A stretch of 64,000 nucleotides of DNA, taken from positions 124,001 through 188,000 of the forward strand of contig CAVROA010000011.1 of assembly GCA_963722715.1 (NCBI GenBank). The letters are read 5' to 3'. This DNA comes from DASQGA01 sp963722715. Its GTDB lineage: Bacteria > Actinomycetota > Thermoleophilia > Gaiellales > Gaiellaceae. Each line of letters starts with the position of its first letter. Positions within the stretch are counted from its first letter, which is position 1. This document shows positions 48,710-56,778 of this stretch, one piece after another. A program made the position numbers and the translations under genes. A model generated the notes under the pieces. That model worked only from the letters and a program-made list of their open reading frames with translations, was not told where the DNA came from and made no database searches.

Positions 48710-48735
48710 AAAAGCCCCGCACTTGCGGGGCTTTT
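48710..48735 (-). terminator. Rho-independent terminator of tRNA-Pro
   Basis: AAAAGCCCCGCA-agt-GCGGGGCTTTT on the minus strand, 6 bases after the tRNA. A 9-bp GC stem with flanking A and T runs makes this the cleanest intrinsic terminator in the window. Confidence 0.88.
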
Positions 48736-48741
48736 ACCTAG

Positions 48742-48816
48742 TCGGGGCGCCGAGATTTGAACTCGGGACCTCGTGTCCCCCAGACACGCGCGCTAACCAG
48801 GCTGCGCCACGCCCCG
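48742..48816 (-). tRNA. tRNA-Pro (anticodon GGG)
   Basis: Minus strand reads a 7-bp acceptor CGGGGCG/CGCCCCG, D arm GCGC-AGCCTGGTTA-GCGC, anticodon arm CGTGT-CTGGGGG-ACACG with anticodon GGG, and T arm CCGAG-TTCAAAT-CTCGG. The discriminator is A. The 3' CCA is not encoded. A terminator follows directly. Confidence 0.96.
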
Positions 48817-48842
48817 CTTGGGGCACACGATACCGGCAGGAG

Positions 48843-49415
48843 CTAGGAAGGGCCGGCGCCGGGCCTGCTCGGCCCTCGCTCGCCACGCGGTGTCGAGGCA
48901 GGTCGGTCGCCGAGGTCCATGTCGGCCTCGCGGATCCGCTCGGCCACTTCGCGGAGGCCCTCCCGTGCCCACTCCACGCGCTCCTCGAGGAGCCGTGTCT
49001 CCTCCCGGATCCGGAGCTCGCGTCGGTGTGCGGTCTCCTCGATCTGGCGCGCCTCCTCCTCGGCGCCCGCGCGGATCTGGTCGGCTTGGGCCTGCGCGTC
49101 CGCAATCCGACGCGAGGCCTCCTCTTCCGCCTGATAGCGGCGCTGGCTCAGGAGCGACTCGGCCTCGGTCTCGGCTCGCCGGCGCAGGTCGTCGGCCTCC
49201 TCTCGGGCCATGGTGACGATGTGCTGGGCCGCCTTCTCGGCTGCGGTAAAGACGGCGGTGACCCTCGGACCGATGTTCAACTCGCCGGCCAGCGACGATT
49301 CGTCGCCGGACTGCGTTCGATCGGGACCTGCCCGGACTTCGTCCTGATCGGTCCGCGACTCGCCCTCGGGCTCCTTCTGGCCGGGACCTGCCGGGACTTC
49401 GTTCGGTTCGGTCAT
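48843..49415 (-). CDS. Coiled-coil protein, DivIVA/ATP-synthase-b-like
   Basis: ATG 49415 with GGGAG upstream gives 190 residues. The first 50 are acidic/proline-rich and carry an imperfect duplicate (NEVPAGPGQ, DEVRAGPDR). Residues about 60-165 are an uninterrupted charged coiled coil (AAEKAAQHIVTMAREEADDL, EEARQIEETAHRRELRIREE) like the C-terminal part of DivIVA-type polar scaffold proteins. The N-terminal lipid-binding DivIVA motif is missing. The tail is Pro/Gly/Arg-rich. A longer start at 49457 is possible. Confidence 0.75.
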   Translation of the reverse strand: MTEPNEVPAGPGQKEPEGESRTDQDEVRAGPDRTQSGDESSLAGELNIGPRVTAVFTAAEKAAQHIVTMAREEADDLRRRAETEAESLLSQRRYQAEEEASRRIADAQAQADQIRAGAEEEARQIEETAHRRELRIREETRLLEERVEWAREGLREVAERIREADMDLGDRPASTPRGERGPSRPGAGPS

Positions 49416-49482
49416 TCGCTCTCCCTCGAGGTGGGCCCCTGTAGATCGTAGAGACACTGGAGGATGAGCTTCGCCGCCGGGG

Positions 49483-49707
49483 CTAGTCCTCCTCGCCGCG
49501 GAGCGTCCATTCGACCTCGGTCGTCAGACCTGCACGGCGCCGGAGCTCCGCGAGGAAGCGCGCGCAGTCCGACTGGTGATCTGCGGAAACGAAGTCTCCG
49601 GGAGGCGTCGGGAGCGCCTGCCGCTCGGGCGCCTGGCTATCAGTGATCGGCTCGGGTCCGTCCAAAAATGTTCCACCGTTCCTGTGGATTCTGTGGATAT
49701 CTCGCAC
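49483..49707 (-). CDS. Small hypothetical ORF
   Basis: The 74 codons end in CARFLAELRRRAGLTTEVEW, a plausible helical segment, but the N-terminal half (HRNGGTFLDGPEPITD) looks non-coding and overlaps a DnaA-box-like doublet at 49683-49700. The true start may be internal. Weak support. Confidence 0.3.
   Translation of the reverse strand: MRDIHRIHRNGGTFLDGPEPITDSQAPERQALPTPPGDFVSADHQSDCARFLAELRRRAGLTTEVEWTLRGEED
49683..49700 (+). other. DnaA-box-like doublet
   Basis: TGTGGATT (49683) and TGTGGATAT (49692) lie 9 bases apart. The same spacing is found at 37613/37622 (TGTGGAAA, TGTGGATAA; the latter is an exact reverse complement of TTATCCACA). Both doublets lie in or next to intergenic DNA. They could be DnaA-binding sites; no origin-like AT-rich element is present. 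Confidence 0.35.
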
Positions 49708-49817
49708 CTGGGCGGCCCAGCCGGGACTCCCCTAGATCCCGCTCGCGGCCTCCTTACAGCCACCTTACAGATCTTGCTGGGCGGTTCACTGCTCTGACCG
49801 AAGGTCGACTCCAAGGT

Positions 49818-49834
49818 CTCCGCAAAGTGCGGAG
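49818..49834 (-). terminator. Inverted repeat after the XRE regulator gene
   Basis: CTCCGCA-aag-TGCGGAG, a perfect 7-bp repeat 7 bases beyond the stop codon, without a T-run on the minus strand. Candidate terminator or operator. Confidence 0.4.
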
Positions 49835-49841
49835 AAATTAA

Positions 49842-50141
49842 CTAGGTGCCGAGGCGGCGGTAGAGACGGTCGACCAGATCGGGCATGGAATCGAGCCGCT
49901 CGGTGATGACGCGGATTCGGTACTCGCGGAAGTGCTCGGGCTCGACGCCGAGCGCCTTCGCTAACGAGGCGATGACGTCGTCGGATGGGACCGGGCGGTT
50001 GCCGTGGACGAGGTGGTTCAGGTATCCGGCAGAGAGCCCGGTACGGTCGGCCAGCCCACGGTAGGTGGTTCCGGTCTGTGCCATGAGCGCCTGGATCGTT
50101 GGCCCGAAGGGCTCCTCGCTGAACCTCCGTTTCCTCGCCAC
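49842..50141 (-). CDS. XRE-family helix-turn-helix protein
   Basis: The 99 residues contain one Cro/CI-type HTH (MAQTGTTYRGLADRTGLSAG, then YLNHLVHGNRPVPSDDVIAS and LAKALGVEPEHFREYRIRVI). Such single-domain proteins with a C-terminal helical tail are common actinobacterial regulators. The GTG lies 2 bases after the proS stop, so it is co-transcribed with proS. Targets unknown. Confidence 0.85.
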   Translation of the reverse strand: MARKRRFSEEPFGPTIQALMAQTGTTYRGLADRTGLSAGYLNHLVHGNRPVPSDDVIASLAKALGVEPEHFREYRIRVITERLDSMPDLVDRLYRRLGT

Positions 50142-50143
50142 GG

Positions 50144-51820
50144 CTACAGCATCCCACCGATCCGGTCCGGCGCGTCGCCGAGGTCGACACGTTCCTCGGA
50201 GCGGTCCGCGCGCCGCAGCACATCGACCTTGCCGTCTTCGAGGGTTTTCTTTCCCACGGTCACGCGCACCGGACAGCCGAGTAGGTCGGCGTCGGCGAAC
50301 TTCTCGCCCGGCCGCCTGTCTCGGTCGTCGAGGAGCACGGAGATCCCTGCGGTCTCGAGCTCGCCCGCGAGGCGCTCGGCCGTGTCCATCGCTTCGCTGC
50401 CTCCGGCACCAATCGAGACCACATGGACGTCGTACGGGGCGAGCGAGCGAGGCCAGGAGATCCCATGGTCGTCATGGCCCTGCTCGATGGCGGCCGCCAC
50501 CATCCTGCCCGGCCCGATCCCGTAGCTCCCCATCACGAGCGGATGCTCCTGGCCCGACTCGTCGAGGTACTTTGCGCCGAGCGGGGCGGAGTAGCGCGTG
50601 CCGAGCTTGAAGATGTGCCCCACCTCGATCGCCGTCTGGAACCGAAGCGATCCGCCGCAGTTGGGACAGGTGTCGCCTTCCTTCGACTGCCGGATGTCTG
50701 CGAGGCGGGCTTCGAAGTCGCGCCCATGCTGAACGCCCCGCAGGTGCCAGCCGGTGCGATTTGCTCCGGCGACGAACTGACCTTCGCGGAGCGCCTCGTC
50801 CGCGAGGATCTCGCCGGAGAACCCGACCGGGCCGAGCGAGCCCGGGTCGGACCCGAATGCCTGGCGGATCTCATCCTCCGTGGCCGGCCGGTAGTCCGCC
50901 CCGAGCACCGCCGCCAGCTTGGCCTCCTCGAGCCGGTCGTCTCCGCGGAGCAGGCCGAGGACGACCCGCCCGTCCACGACCACGGGCATTGCCTTGGAGG
51001 TCGCGGCCGGATCGACTGCGAGCAGCTCCGCCAGCGCCTCGATCGTGGTCGCCCCGGGAGTCTCAACCTCTTCGGGCGAGTCGAGCCGCTCGGGGAACTC
51101 CGCGGGGCGGGGAATCCCGCGGGCGATCTCGAGGTCGGCCGCGTAGTCCCCGTTCTCACAGGTGACGAGCGTGTTCTCGCCGCTCTCCGCCGGGGCGAGG
51201 TAGTCGGTGCTCTCGCTCCCGCCCATCATCCCCGGCTCGGCCTCGACCTCGTAGGCCTCGATTCCGGCCCGGTCGAAGATGCGCCGGTAGGCGCCTGCGT
51301 GGGCCTGGAAGCTTCGGTCGAGGCCCTCCTCGTCGCGGTCGAAGCTGTAGGCGTCCTTCATGATGAACTCGCGCACTCTGAGCAGCCCGCCGCGCGGCCG
51401 CGGCTCGTCCCGTTCCTTGGTCGCGAAGTGGTACCAGATCTGCGGCAGCTGCTTGTACGACTGAAGCTCCCGCGCGTGGAAGGTCATCGTCTCCTCGTGC
51501 GTCATCGGCAGGACGAACTGGCGGCCGGATCGGTCCTCCAGCTTGAAGAGCTCCGGGATGTCGTAGCGGCCGGTCTGCTGCCAGAGCTCGGCCGGGGTCA
51601 GGATCGGGCAGAGCATCTCCTGACCACCGATCGCGTTCATCTCCTCCCGGACGATCTGCGCGGCCTTCTGGTGCACGCGCCAGCCCAGCGGGAGAAAGGT
51701 CCAGACGCCGGCTCCAAGCTGCCGGATGAAGCCGCCGCGAACGAGCAGGCGGTGGCTCGCCGCCTCGGCATCCCCGGGATCCTCCCGGAGGGTCGGGATG
51801 AAGAGCTGAGAGGCCCGCAT
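50144..51820 (-). CDS. proS: Prolyl-tRNA synthetase, bacterial type
   Basis: A class II synthetase charging tRNA-Pro. Motif 1 region LVRGGFIRQLGAGVWTFLPL, motif 2 GGLLRVREFIMKDAYSFD, and motif 3 GSYGIGPGRMVAAAIEQ are present. Between motifs 2 and 3 lies the editing (INS) domain with TIEALAELLAVDPAATSKAM that clears Ala-tRNA-Pro. The C-terminal anticodon domain includes GCPVRVTVGKKTLEDGKVDV. Length is 558 residues. It is followed by a coupled XRE gene and preceded by ispG. Confidence 0.97.
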   Translation of the reverse strand: MRASQLFIPTLREDPGDAEAASHRLLVRGGFIRQLGAGVWTFLPLGWRVHQKAAQIVREEMNAIGGQEMLCPILTPAELWQQTGRYDIPELFKLEDRSGRQFVLPMTHEETMTFHARELQSYKQLPQIWYHFATKERDEPRPRGGLLRVREFIMKDAYSFDRDEEGLDRSFQAHAGAYRRIFDRAGIEAYEVEAEPGMMGGSESTDYLAPAESGENTLVTCENGDYAADLEIARGIPRPAEFPERLDSPEEVETPGATTIEALAELLAVDPAATSKAMPVVVDGRVVLGLLRGDDRLEEAKLAAVLGADYRPATEDEIRQAFGSDPGSLGPVGFSGEILADEALREGQFVAGANRTGWHLRGVQHGRDFEARLADIRQSKEGDTCPNCGGSLRFQTAIEVGHIFKLGTRYSAPLGAKYLDESGQEHPLVMGSYGIGPGRMVAAAIEQGHDDHGISWPRSLAPYDVHVVSIGAGGSEAMDTAERLAGELETAGISVLLDDRDRRPGEKFADADLLGCPVRVTVGKKTLEDGKVDVLRRADRSEERVDLGDAPDRIGGML

Positions 51821-51827
51821 CCCCGAT

Positions 51828-52958
51828 CTAGGCCGGACGCTGGGCCGCTTCGGCCATCATCAGCGCCGCGGGCTTGGCGAGCTTCAGTCGCTTCGGTCGC
51901 ACCATGCCGCCTTCGATCCACCGGTCGATCTCGGTAAACAGCTCGTCGATCAGCGTCTCCGAGGGCGCCTTTCTGAGCACGCGTCCGTGCGCATAGAGAA
52001 AGCCCGTCTCCCGGCCGCCGGCGATCCCGAAGTCGGCGTCACCGGCCTCTCCCGGCCCGTTGACCGCGCAGCCCATGACCGCGACCTCGAATGCCTGCGG
52101 ATAAGCCTGGAGGCGTTCCTCGACCTTCTCTGCGAGGTTCCAGACCCCGACGTTGTCACGGCCGCACGAGGGGCAGGCGATCATGACGGGACCGCGTTCA
52201 CGGAGCCCGAGCGCCTTCAGGATCTCCCAGCAGACCTTGACCTCCTCCACCGGATCCGCTGTGAGAGAGACCCTCATCGTGTCGCCGATGCCGTCCATGA
52301 GCAGCGCACCCATACCGACGGCGCTCTTGATCGACCCGGAGAACGGCGTGCCAGCTTCGGTGACGCCGAGGTGAAGCGGATAGGGAACGCGCTCGGAGAG
52401 CATCCGGTAGGCCCGGATCATCGTCGGGACGGAGCTCGACTTGACCGAGATCTTGAAGTCGTAGTACTCAAGGCGCTCGAGGATCCGAACCTGCTCCAGC
52501 GCCTCCTCGACCAAGGCCGCGGCGGTGTCCTCCTGGGCGAGCTCGACCAGGTGCTTGGGGAGCGAGCCGGAATTTGCTCCGATGCGCATCGGGATTCCAG
52601 CCTTCTTCGCCGCCCGGACGACGAGCTCCGTCTTGTCGGCGCCGCCGATATTCCCCGGGTTGATGCGCACGGCTGCCACCCCGGCCTCGATCGCCTTCAG
52701 TGCGAGTGAGGCGTTGAAGTGGATGTCCGCGATGATCGGCACCGGGCTCAGGTAGACGATCTTCGGGAGCGCCTCCGCGTCCTCGAGCTTCGGCACGGCG
52801 ACGCGGACGAGCTCGCACCCGGCTGAGACGAGGGCCGCGATCTGTGCCACGGTCGCATCGACATCGTGCGTCTTCGTGAGGGTCATCGACTGGACGACGA
52901 TGGGTGCGCCACCGCCGATTGCGACCCCTCCAACCCTGATCTGGCGTTCGCTGGCCAT
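51828..52958 (-). CDS. ispG: 4-hydroxy-3-methylbut-2-enyl-diphosphate synthase IspG
   Basis: A [4Fe-4S] enzyme of the MEP isoprenoid pathway converting MEcPP to HMBPP. The N-terminal TIM barrel includes VVQSMTLTKTHDVDATVAQI and VRINPGNIGG. Cluster cysteines are in MIACPSCGRDNVGVWNL and VAVMGCAVNGPGEAGDADFG. Length is 376 residues. It lies in the classical dxr-rip-ispG order and provides DMAPP/IPP precursors for UppS and MiaA. Confidence 0.97.
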   Translation of the reverse strand: MASERQIRVGGVAIGGGAPIVVQSMTLTKTHDVDATVAQIAALVSAGCELVRVAVPKLEDAEALPKIVYLSPVPIIADIHFNASLALKAIEAGVAAVRINPGNIGGADKTELVVRAAKKAGIPMRIGANSGSLPKHLVELAQEDTAAALVEEALEQVRILERLEYYDFKISVKSSSVPTMIRAYRMLSERVPYPLHLGVTEAGTPFSGSIKSAVGMGALLMDGIGDTMRVSLTADPVEEVKVCWEILKALGLRERGPVMIACPSCGRDNVGVWNLAEKVEERLQAYPQAFEVAVMGCAVNGPGEAGDADFGIAGGRETGFLYAHGRVLRKAPSETLIDELFTEIDRWIEGGMVRPKRLKLAKPAALMMAEAAQRPA

Positions 52959-52980
52959 GCAACACCGAGTCTAGCGGTGG

Positions 52981-54210
52981 CTACGTTCCGCCCAGGCGTC
53001 CGATGTCGTTCGAGAGGCCGATGAAGAAGAGCAAGAGGACGAGCCCGATCCCGACCGCGGAGAAGCGCTCGTAGGCCTCCCGCGGGATCGCCCGGCCCCG
53101 GATCTTCTCGAGAATCGAGAAGGCGATGTGGCCGCCGTCCAGCGGCAGTAGGGGAAGCAGGTTCAGGAGCGCGAGCGACAGGCTGATCAGCGCGAGGACG
53201 CCGAGGTAGTACCGGAAACCGAGGTCGAGCGCCTCGCTCGAGCCCTGGACGATCCCGACCGGGCTCGAGAGCTCTTCGCGACCGGATCCCGTCACGATCC
53301 GGCCCAGCGACTGCCCGATCACGACCGTCACCTCCCAGGTCTTCGCGGTCGCCCGCCAGGTGGCGTCGATGGGCCCGTATCGCCTGTACTCGAGGCCCGG
53401 GACGAAGCCGATCACGTAACGCCCGTCCTCGGCCTTCTCCGCCTCGACTGGGCCGAGCGAGATCCTCCGGCCGTCGCGGAGCACCGTCAGCGTGATCGGC
53501 TTTCCGTTGCTGCCGCGGATCTCGCGCGAGACCGCCTCGAAACTCCGGGTCGGCCGGCCTTCGACGACCACGATTTCGTCGCCCGGCTTCAGGCCGACGG
53601 CTGCGGCCGGTGACCCGGTCGTGACCTGATCGACGGTCCGCGTGCGCTCGTCGGGCACGCCGAGCATGAAGACGATCGCGAGCATGAGCACCGCAAATAC
53701 GAGGTTCGTGCCCGGACCGGCGAAGATGACGGCGATGCGCTTCCAGGCGGGTGCGCGCCAGTAGGCGTCGCCCGACAGGGCGTCGGCGACATCGGTGAGG
53801 CCGCGCTTCGCCGCGCGCGCGGCGGGCTCCGAGAGCTGGGCCCGCTCCACCGCGGCTTCGAGCCCGGGCAGAAGCTTGGCGGCCTCCTCGAATCGCCCCG
53901 GAGCGAGCGCGCTCCTGACGGGCTCGAGGTCGCGCTCGAGCCACGGCGCCTCCTCGAGCGCACGCGCAAGCGCGACCTCGAGGTCTTGCTCCGCGGGCTT
54001 ATGCATCCCGGGAATCTTCACGTAGCCCCCGAGCGGGATCGCCCCGATGCCGTACTCGATCCCGTTGTGGACCTTCTTGACGATCGCAGGCGGAAAGAAG
54101 AGGTAGAAGCGGCGCGGCCGCATCTTGACCGCGAGCGCGGCCAAGAAGTGGCCCGCCTCGTGGATGACGATCAGAAAGGCGAGACCGGCGATCGAAACGA
54201 AGATGCTCAG
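52981..54210 (-). CDS. Site-2 protease, RseP/Rip1-like
   Basis: An intramembrane zinc metalloprotease that cleaves anti-sigma factors and other membrane proteins. The HExxH motif lies in the first helix (FLIVIHEAGHFLAALAVKMR), a PDZ domain follows (GSPAAAVGLKPGDEIVVVEG), and the LDGGH-type motif is LLPLLPLDGGHIAFSILEKI. An inserted helical loop (about residues 65-120) is unusual. No ATG, GTG or TTG fits. The best start is a CTG at 54210 overlapping the dxr stop by 4 bases, giving LSIFVSIAGLAFLIV. Length is 409 residues. Confidence 0.92.
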   Translation of the reverse strand: MSIFVSIAGLAFLIVIHEAGHFLAALAVKMRPRRFYLFFPPAIVKKVHNGIEYGIGAIPLGGYVKIPGMHKPAEQDLEVALARALEEAPWLERDLEPVRSALAPGRFEEAAKLLPGLEAAVERAQLSEPAARAAKRGLTDVADALSGDAYWRAPAWKRIAVIFAGPGTNLVFAVLMLAIVFMLGVPDERTRTVDQVTTGSPAAAVGLKPGDEIVVVEGRPTRSFEAVSREIRGSNGKPITLTVLRDGRRISLGPVEAEKAEDGRYVIGFVPGLEYRRYGPIDATWRATAKTWEVTVVIGQSLGRIVTGSGREELSSPVGIVQGSSEALDLGFRYYLGVLALISLSLALLNLLPLLPLDGGHIAFSILEKIRGRAIPREAYERFSAVGIGLVLLLFFIGLSNDIGRLGGT

Positions 54211-55301
54211 TGGACGAGCTCCCGGGTCAACGCACTCGCGACGCGGCGGGCCTCGGCGTCGATCGCCACGAGCTCGGCGAGCGTCTCGGCCGGTCCGGTC
54301 TCGACGGTCGAGAGCGTTCGCTCGACCACGTCCGGGATCCCGAGGAAGGGAAGCTGGCCGTCCAGGAAGGAGGCCACCGCGACCTCGTTGGCGGCGTTCA
54401 GGACACAGGGAGCGGTGCCGCCCTCCTCCCCCGCTGCGCGGGCAAGGCCGAGGCACGGAAAAGCGTCTTCGTCGGGGGCAGAGAACTCGAGGATGAGACC
54501 GGACGCAAGGTCGAACGGCTCGACCGGAGTTGCGGCTCGCTCCGGATACGTCAGCGCATACGAGATCGGGACGCGCATGTCCGGGTAGCCCAGGTGGGCC
54601 AGCGAGGCCCCGTCTCGGAAACGGACGAGGGCGTGCACGACCGAGGTCGGGTGGACGACCACCTCGATTCGCTCGAACTCGAGGCCGAAGAGAAAATGCG
54701 CCTCGATCAGCTCCAGGCCCTTGTTCATCAGCGTCGCCGAGTCGACGGTGATCTTCGGGCCCATGTTCCAGGTCGGGTGTGCAAGCGCTTCGGCCGGCGT
54801 GACGTCGGCGAGCTCGCTTCGACTCCGCCCGCGAAAGGGACCCCCCGAGGCGGTGAGGACGAGTGAGTGGATCGTTTCCTCGGCCCGGCCTTCGAGGCAC
54901 TGGAACGCGGCCGAGTGCTCGCTGTCAACGGGCAGGATCCGCCCTCCTCCCCGCTCCTTGGCGGCGAGCGCGAGCGGCCCGGCTGCGACGAGGCTCTCCT
55001 TGTTCGCCAACGCGAGGTCGATGCCGCGCTCGAGCGCCTCCAGCGTCGCCGGGAGGCCTGCGAATCCCATGACGGCGTTCAGGACGACGTCTGGCTTGCT
55101 CGCCCTGACGAGCTCGTCGAGAGGTGGGTCGCCGCCGATCGACACGTGCTGGACGCCGTGCTCGCTTGCGATCCGCTGGGCCTCGTCCGCCTGCGATCCG
55201 ACGGCGATCGCGCACAGCTCGAGCTCCGCGTGGGCGGCGACCACCTCGAGCGCCTGTGTGCCGATCGAGCCCGTGGCACCGAGTAGGGCGAGGCGTTTCA
55301 T
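54207..55301 (-). CDS. dxr: 1-deoxy-D-xylulose-5-phosphate reductoisomerase
   Basis: First committed MEP-pathway enzyme: rearranges and reduces DXP to MEP with NADPH. NADP site LALLGATGSIGTQALEVVAA; metal and substrate residues in LPVDSEHSAAFQCL, LTASGGPFRGRSR, HPTWNMGPKITVDSATLMNK and HPTSVVHALVRFRDGA. The 364-residue length is slightly short but complete. The stop overlaps the site-2 protease start. Upstream, its promoter region abuts the divergent methyltransferase. Confidence 0.97.
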   Translation of the reverse strand: MKRLALLGATGSIGTQALEVVAAHAELELCAIAVGSQADEAQRIASEHGVQHVSIGGDPPLDELVRASKPDVVLNAVMGFAGLPATLEALERGIDLALANKESLVAAGPLALAAKERGGGRILPVDSEHSAAFQCLEGRAEETIHSLVLTASGGPFRGRSRSELADVTPAEALAHPTWNMGPKITVDSATLMNKGLELIEAHFLFGLEFERIEVVVHPTSVVHALVRFRDGASLAHLGYPDMRVPISYALTYPERAATPVEPFDLASGLILEFSAPDEDAFPCLGLARAAGEEGGTAPCVLNAANEVAVASFLDGQLPFLGIPDVVERTLSTVETGPAETLAELVAIDAEARRVASALTRELVH

Positions 55302-55351
55302 GGAGCCAGTGTAGAGACGCGGGTAGGGCCTCCAGTGCCACGATATGGGTC

Positions 55352-55984
55352 ATGGACGCCGCGTTCGTGCTCGCAGCGCTTTCGCCCCCGCCGGCCCGCG
55401 TGCTCGAGATCGGGTGCGGTTCCGGGGAGCTCGCGCTTGCGCTCGCCCAGGCGAGGTACGACGTGGTCGCGATCGATCCCGAGGCTCCGGACGGTGCGCT
55501 CTTCCGCCGGACGAGCCTGGAGGAGCTCGACGAACCCGGACCGTTTGACGGAGTCGTCGCGAGCCGCTCGCTCCACCACATCCACGACCTGGATGCCGCT
55601 GTCGAGCGCATACACGCCCTTCTGGGGCCTGGCGGACGCGTGATCCTGGTCGAATTTGCCTGGGAGCTCCTGGACGCTGACACCGCCGACTGGTACCTGG
55701 GCCAGCAGCTCGCCCTCCAGGCCGCCGGACGCCTCGACAACGTGCCTCCGTCGGTCGCAGCGGCGCTCGCGGCCTGGGAGGAGGAGCACCTTGGCCTCCA
55801 CACGGGCGAGGCGATGCTGGCGAGCCTGCGTCGGCGCTTCCGCGAGCTTCGGTTCGAGGAGACGCCTTACCTCCACCGAACGCTTGGTGGAGTGGCGAGC
55901 GAGGCCCTCGAGCAGACCCTCGTGAACGCCGGCGCCATTCGCGCGCTCGGGTTCCGGTGGGTCGGGGAGCCGCTCGAGCTCTAG
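55352..55984 (+). CDS. SAM-dependent class I methyltransferase
   Basis: The 210 residues begin at ATG 55352; the frame upstream is a shadow of dxr. SAM-binding motif I is RVLEIGCGSGELALALA. The Asp of motif II is in VVAIDPEA, motif III is FDGVVASRSLHHIHDLDA, and LGPGGRVILVEFAWE ends the core. Acceptor unknown. It is the only plus-strand gene within the long minus-strand block and its end overlaps the cdsA stop by 4 bases. Confidence 0.88.
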   Translation: MDAAFVLAALSPPPARVLEIGCGSGELALALAQARYDVVAIDPEAPDGALFRRTSLEELDEPGPFDGVVASRSLHHIHDLDAAVERIHALLGPGGRVILVEFAWELLDADTADWYLGQQLALQAAGRLDNVPPSVAAALAAWEEEHLGLHTGEAMLASLRRRFRELRFEETPYLHRTLGGVASEALEQTLVNAGAIRALGFRWVGEPLEL

Positions 55985-56772
55985 CCCAGCGCGACGAGCA
56001 CGTAGTACGCGGCCGGGCCGGCGAAGAGGAGGCTGTCGATGCGGTCGAGAACACCTCCGTGCTCCCGAAGGAGGCGACCCGTGTCCTTCGCGCCGAGGTC
56101 CCGCTTCACGAGCGACTCGAAGAGGTCGCCCACGGTGGCGGCGGCGACGAGCGCGGCGCCGAGGACGAGTCCGCGCCAGCTTCCGTAGACCTCGCTCGAG
56201 TAGAGGGCGAAGAACGCCGCCAGGATGCCTGCCACCGCTCCGAAGACGAAGCCCTCCCAGGTCTTGTTCGGTGACATGACGGGGGTCATTCGGTGGCGGC
56301 CGGCGAGCCGTCCGCCCGCGTAGGCGAACGTGTCGATCACGAAGACGGTCACAAGCACGGTCAGGATCGCCTCGACCCCGACCTCATCGAGCTCCCTGAT
56401 CAGGACGAGGTGGCCCAGCCCGAATCCCACCCAGGCCGCACCAAGTACCGTCGTCGCAACGGCCACGGTCGCCGACTGTCTCGTCTCGGCGATCGCCGCG
56501 AACAGGAATGCGAGCGGGAAGGTGACGAGGAACCCCGCCAACATCCACTCGCCACCGCCCAGCTCGGCTCCGGCAAGTGCGGTCACCGCTCCGGCGTAGC
56601 CGGCAAGGACGAGTGGGCGGAGGGGCCGCGCGAGCCGGTAAAACTCGTGCAACGCGACGAGCGCGGCGCAAGCCGCGAGCGCGAAGAGAAACCAGCCGCC
56701 GAGGTACGCGGCGCCGAGGACGAGGGGCAGGCCCGCCAGCGCGACGACGCCCCGCGAGACAAGCGAGCTCAC
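55981..56772 (-). CDS. cdsA: Phosphatidate cytidylyltransferase
   Basis: Makes CDP-diacylglycerol from phosphatidate and CTP at the membrane, feeding the PgsA-type enzyme. About eight helices in 263 residues. Family signatures: MSPNKTWEGFVFGAVAGILA and the C-terminal GDLFESLVKRDLGAKDTGRL followed by HGGVLDRIDSLLFAGP. It lies in the conserved frr-uppS-cdsA-dxr order, but a methyltransferase on the opposite strand separates it from dxr. Confidence 0.96.
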   Translation of the reverse strand: MSSLVSRGVVALAGLPLVLGAAYLGGWFLFALAACAALVALHEFYRLARPLRPLVLAGYAGAVTALAGAELGGGEWMLAGFLVTFPLAFLFAAIAETRQSATVAVATTVLGAAWVGFGLGHLVLIRELDEVGVEAILTVLVTVFVIDTFAYAGGRLAGRHRMTPVMSPNKTWEGFVFGAVAGILAAFFALYSSEVYGSWRGLVLGAALVAAATVGDLFESLVKRDLGAKDTGRLLREHGGVLDRIDSLLFAGPAAYYVLVALG

Positions 56773-56778
56773 GCTGTT

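Noticed and set aside
49680..49841. Replication origin based on DnaA-box-like sites
   Set aside because: Only two boxes, no AT-rich unwinding region and no dnaA, dnaN or rpmH nearby.
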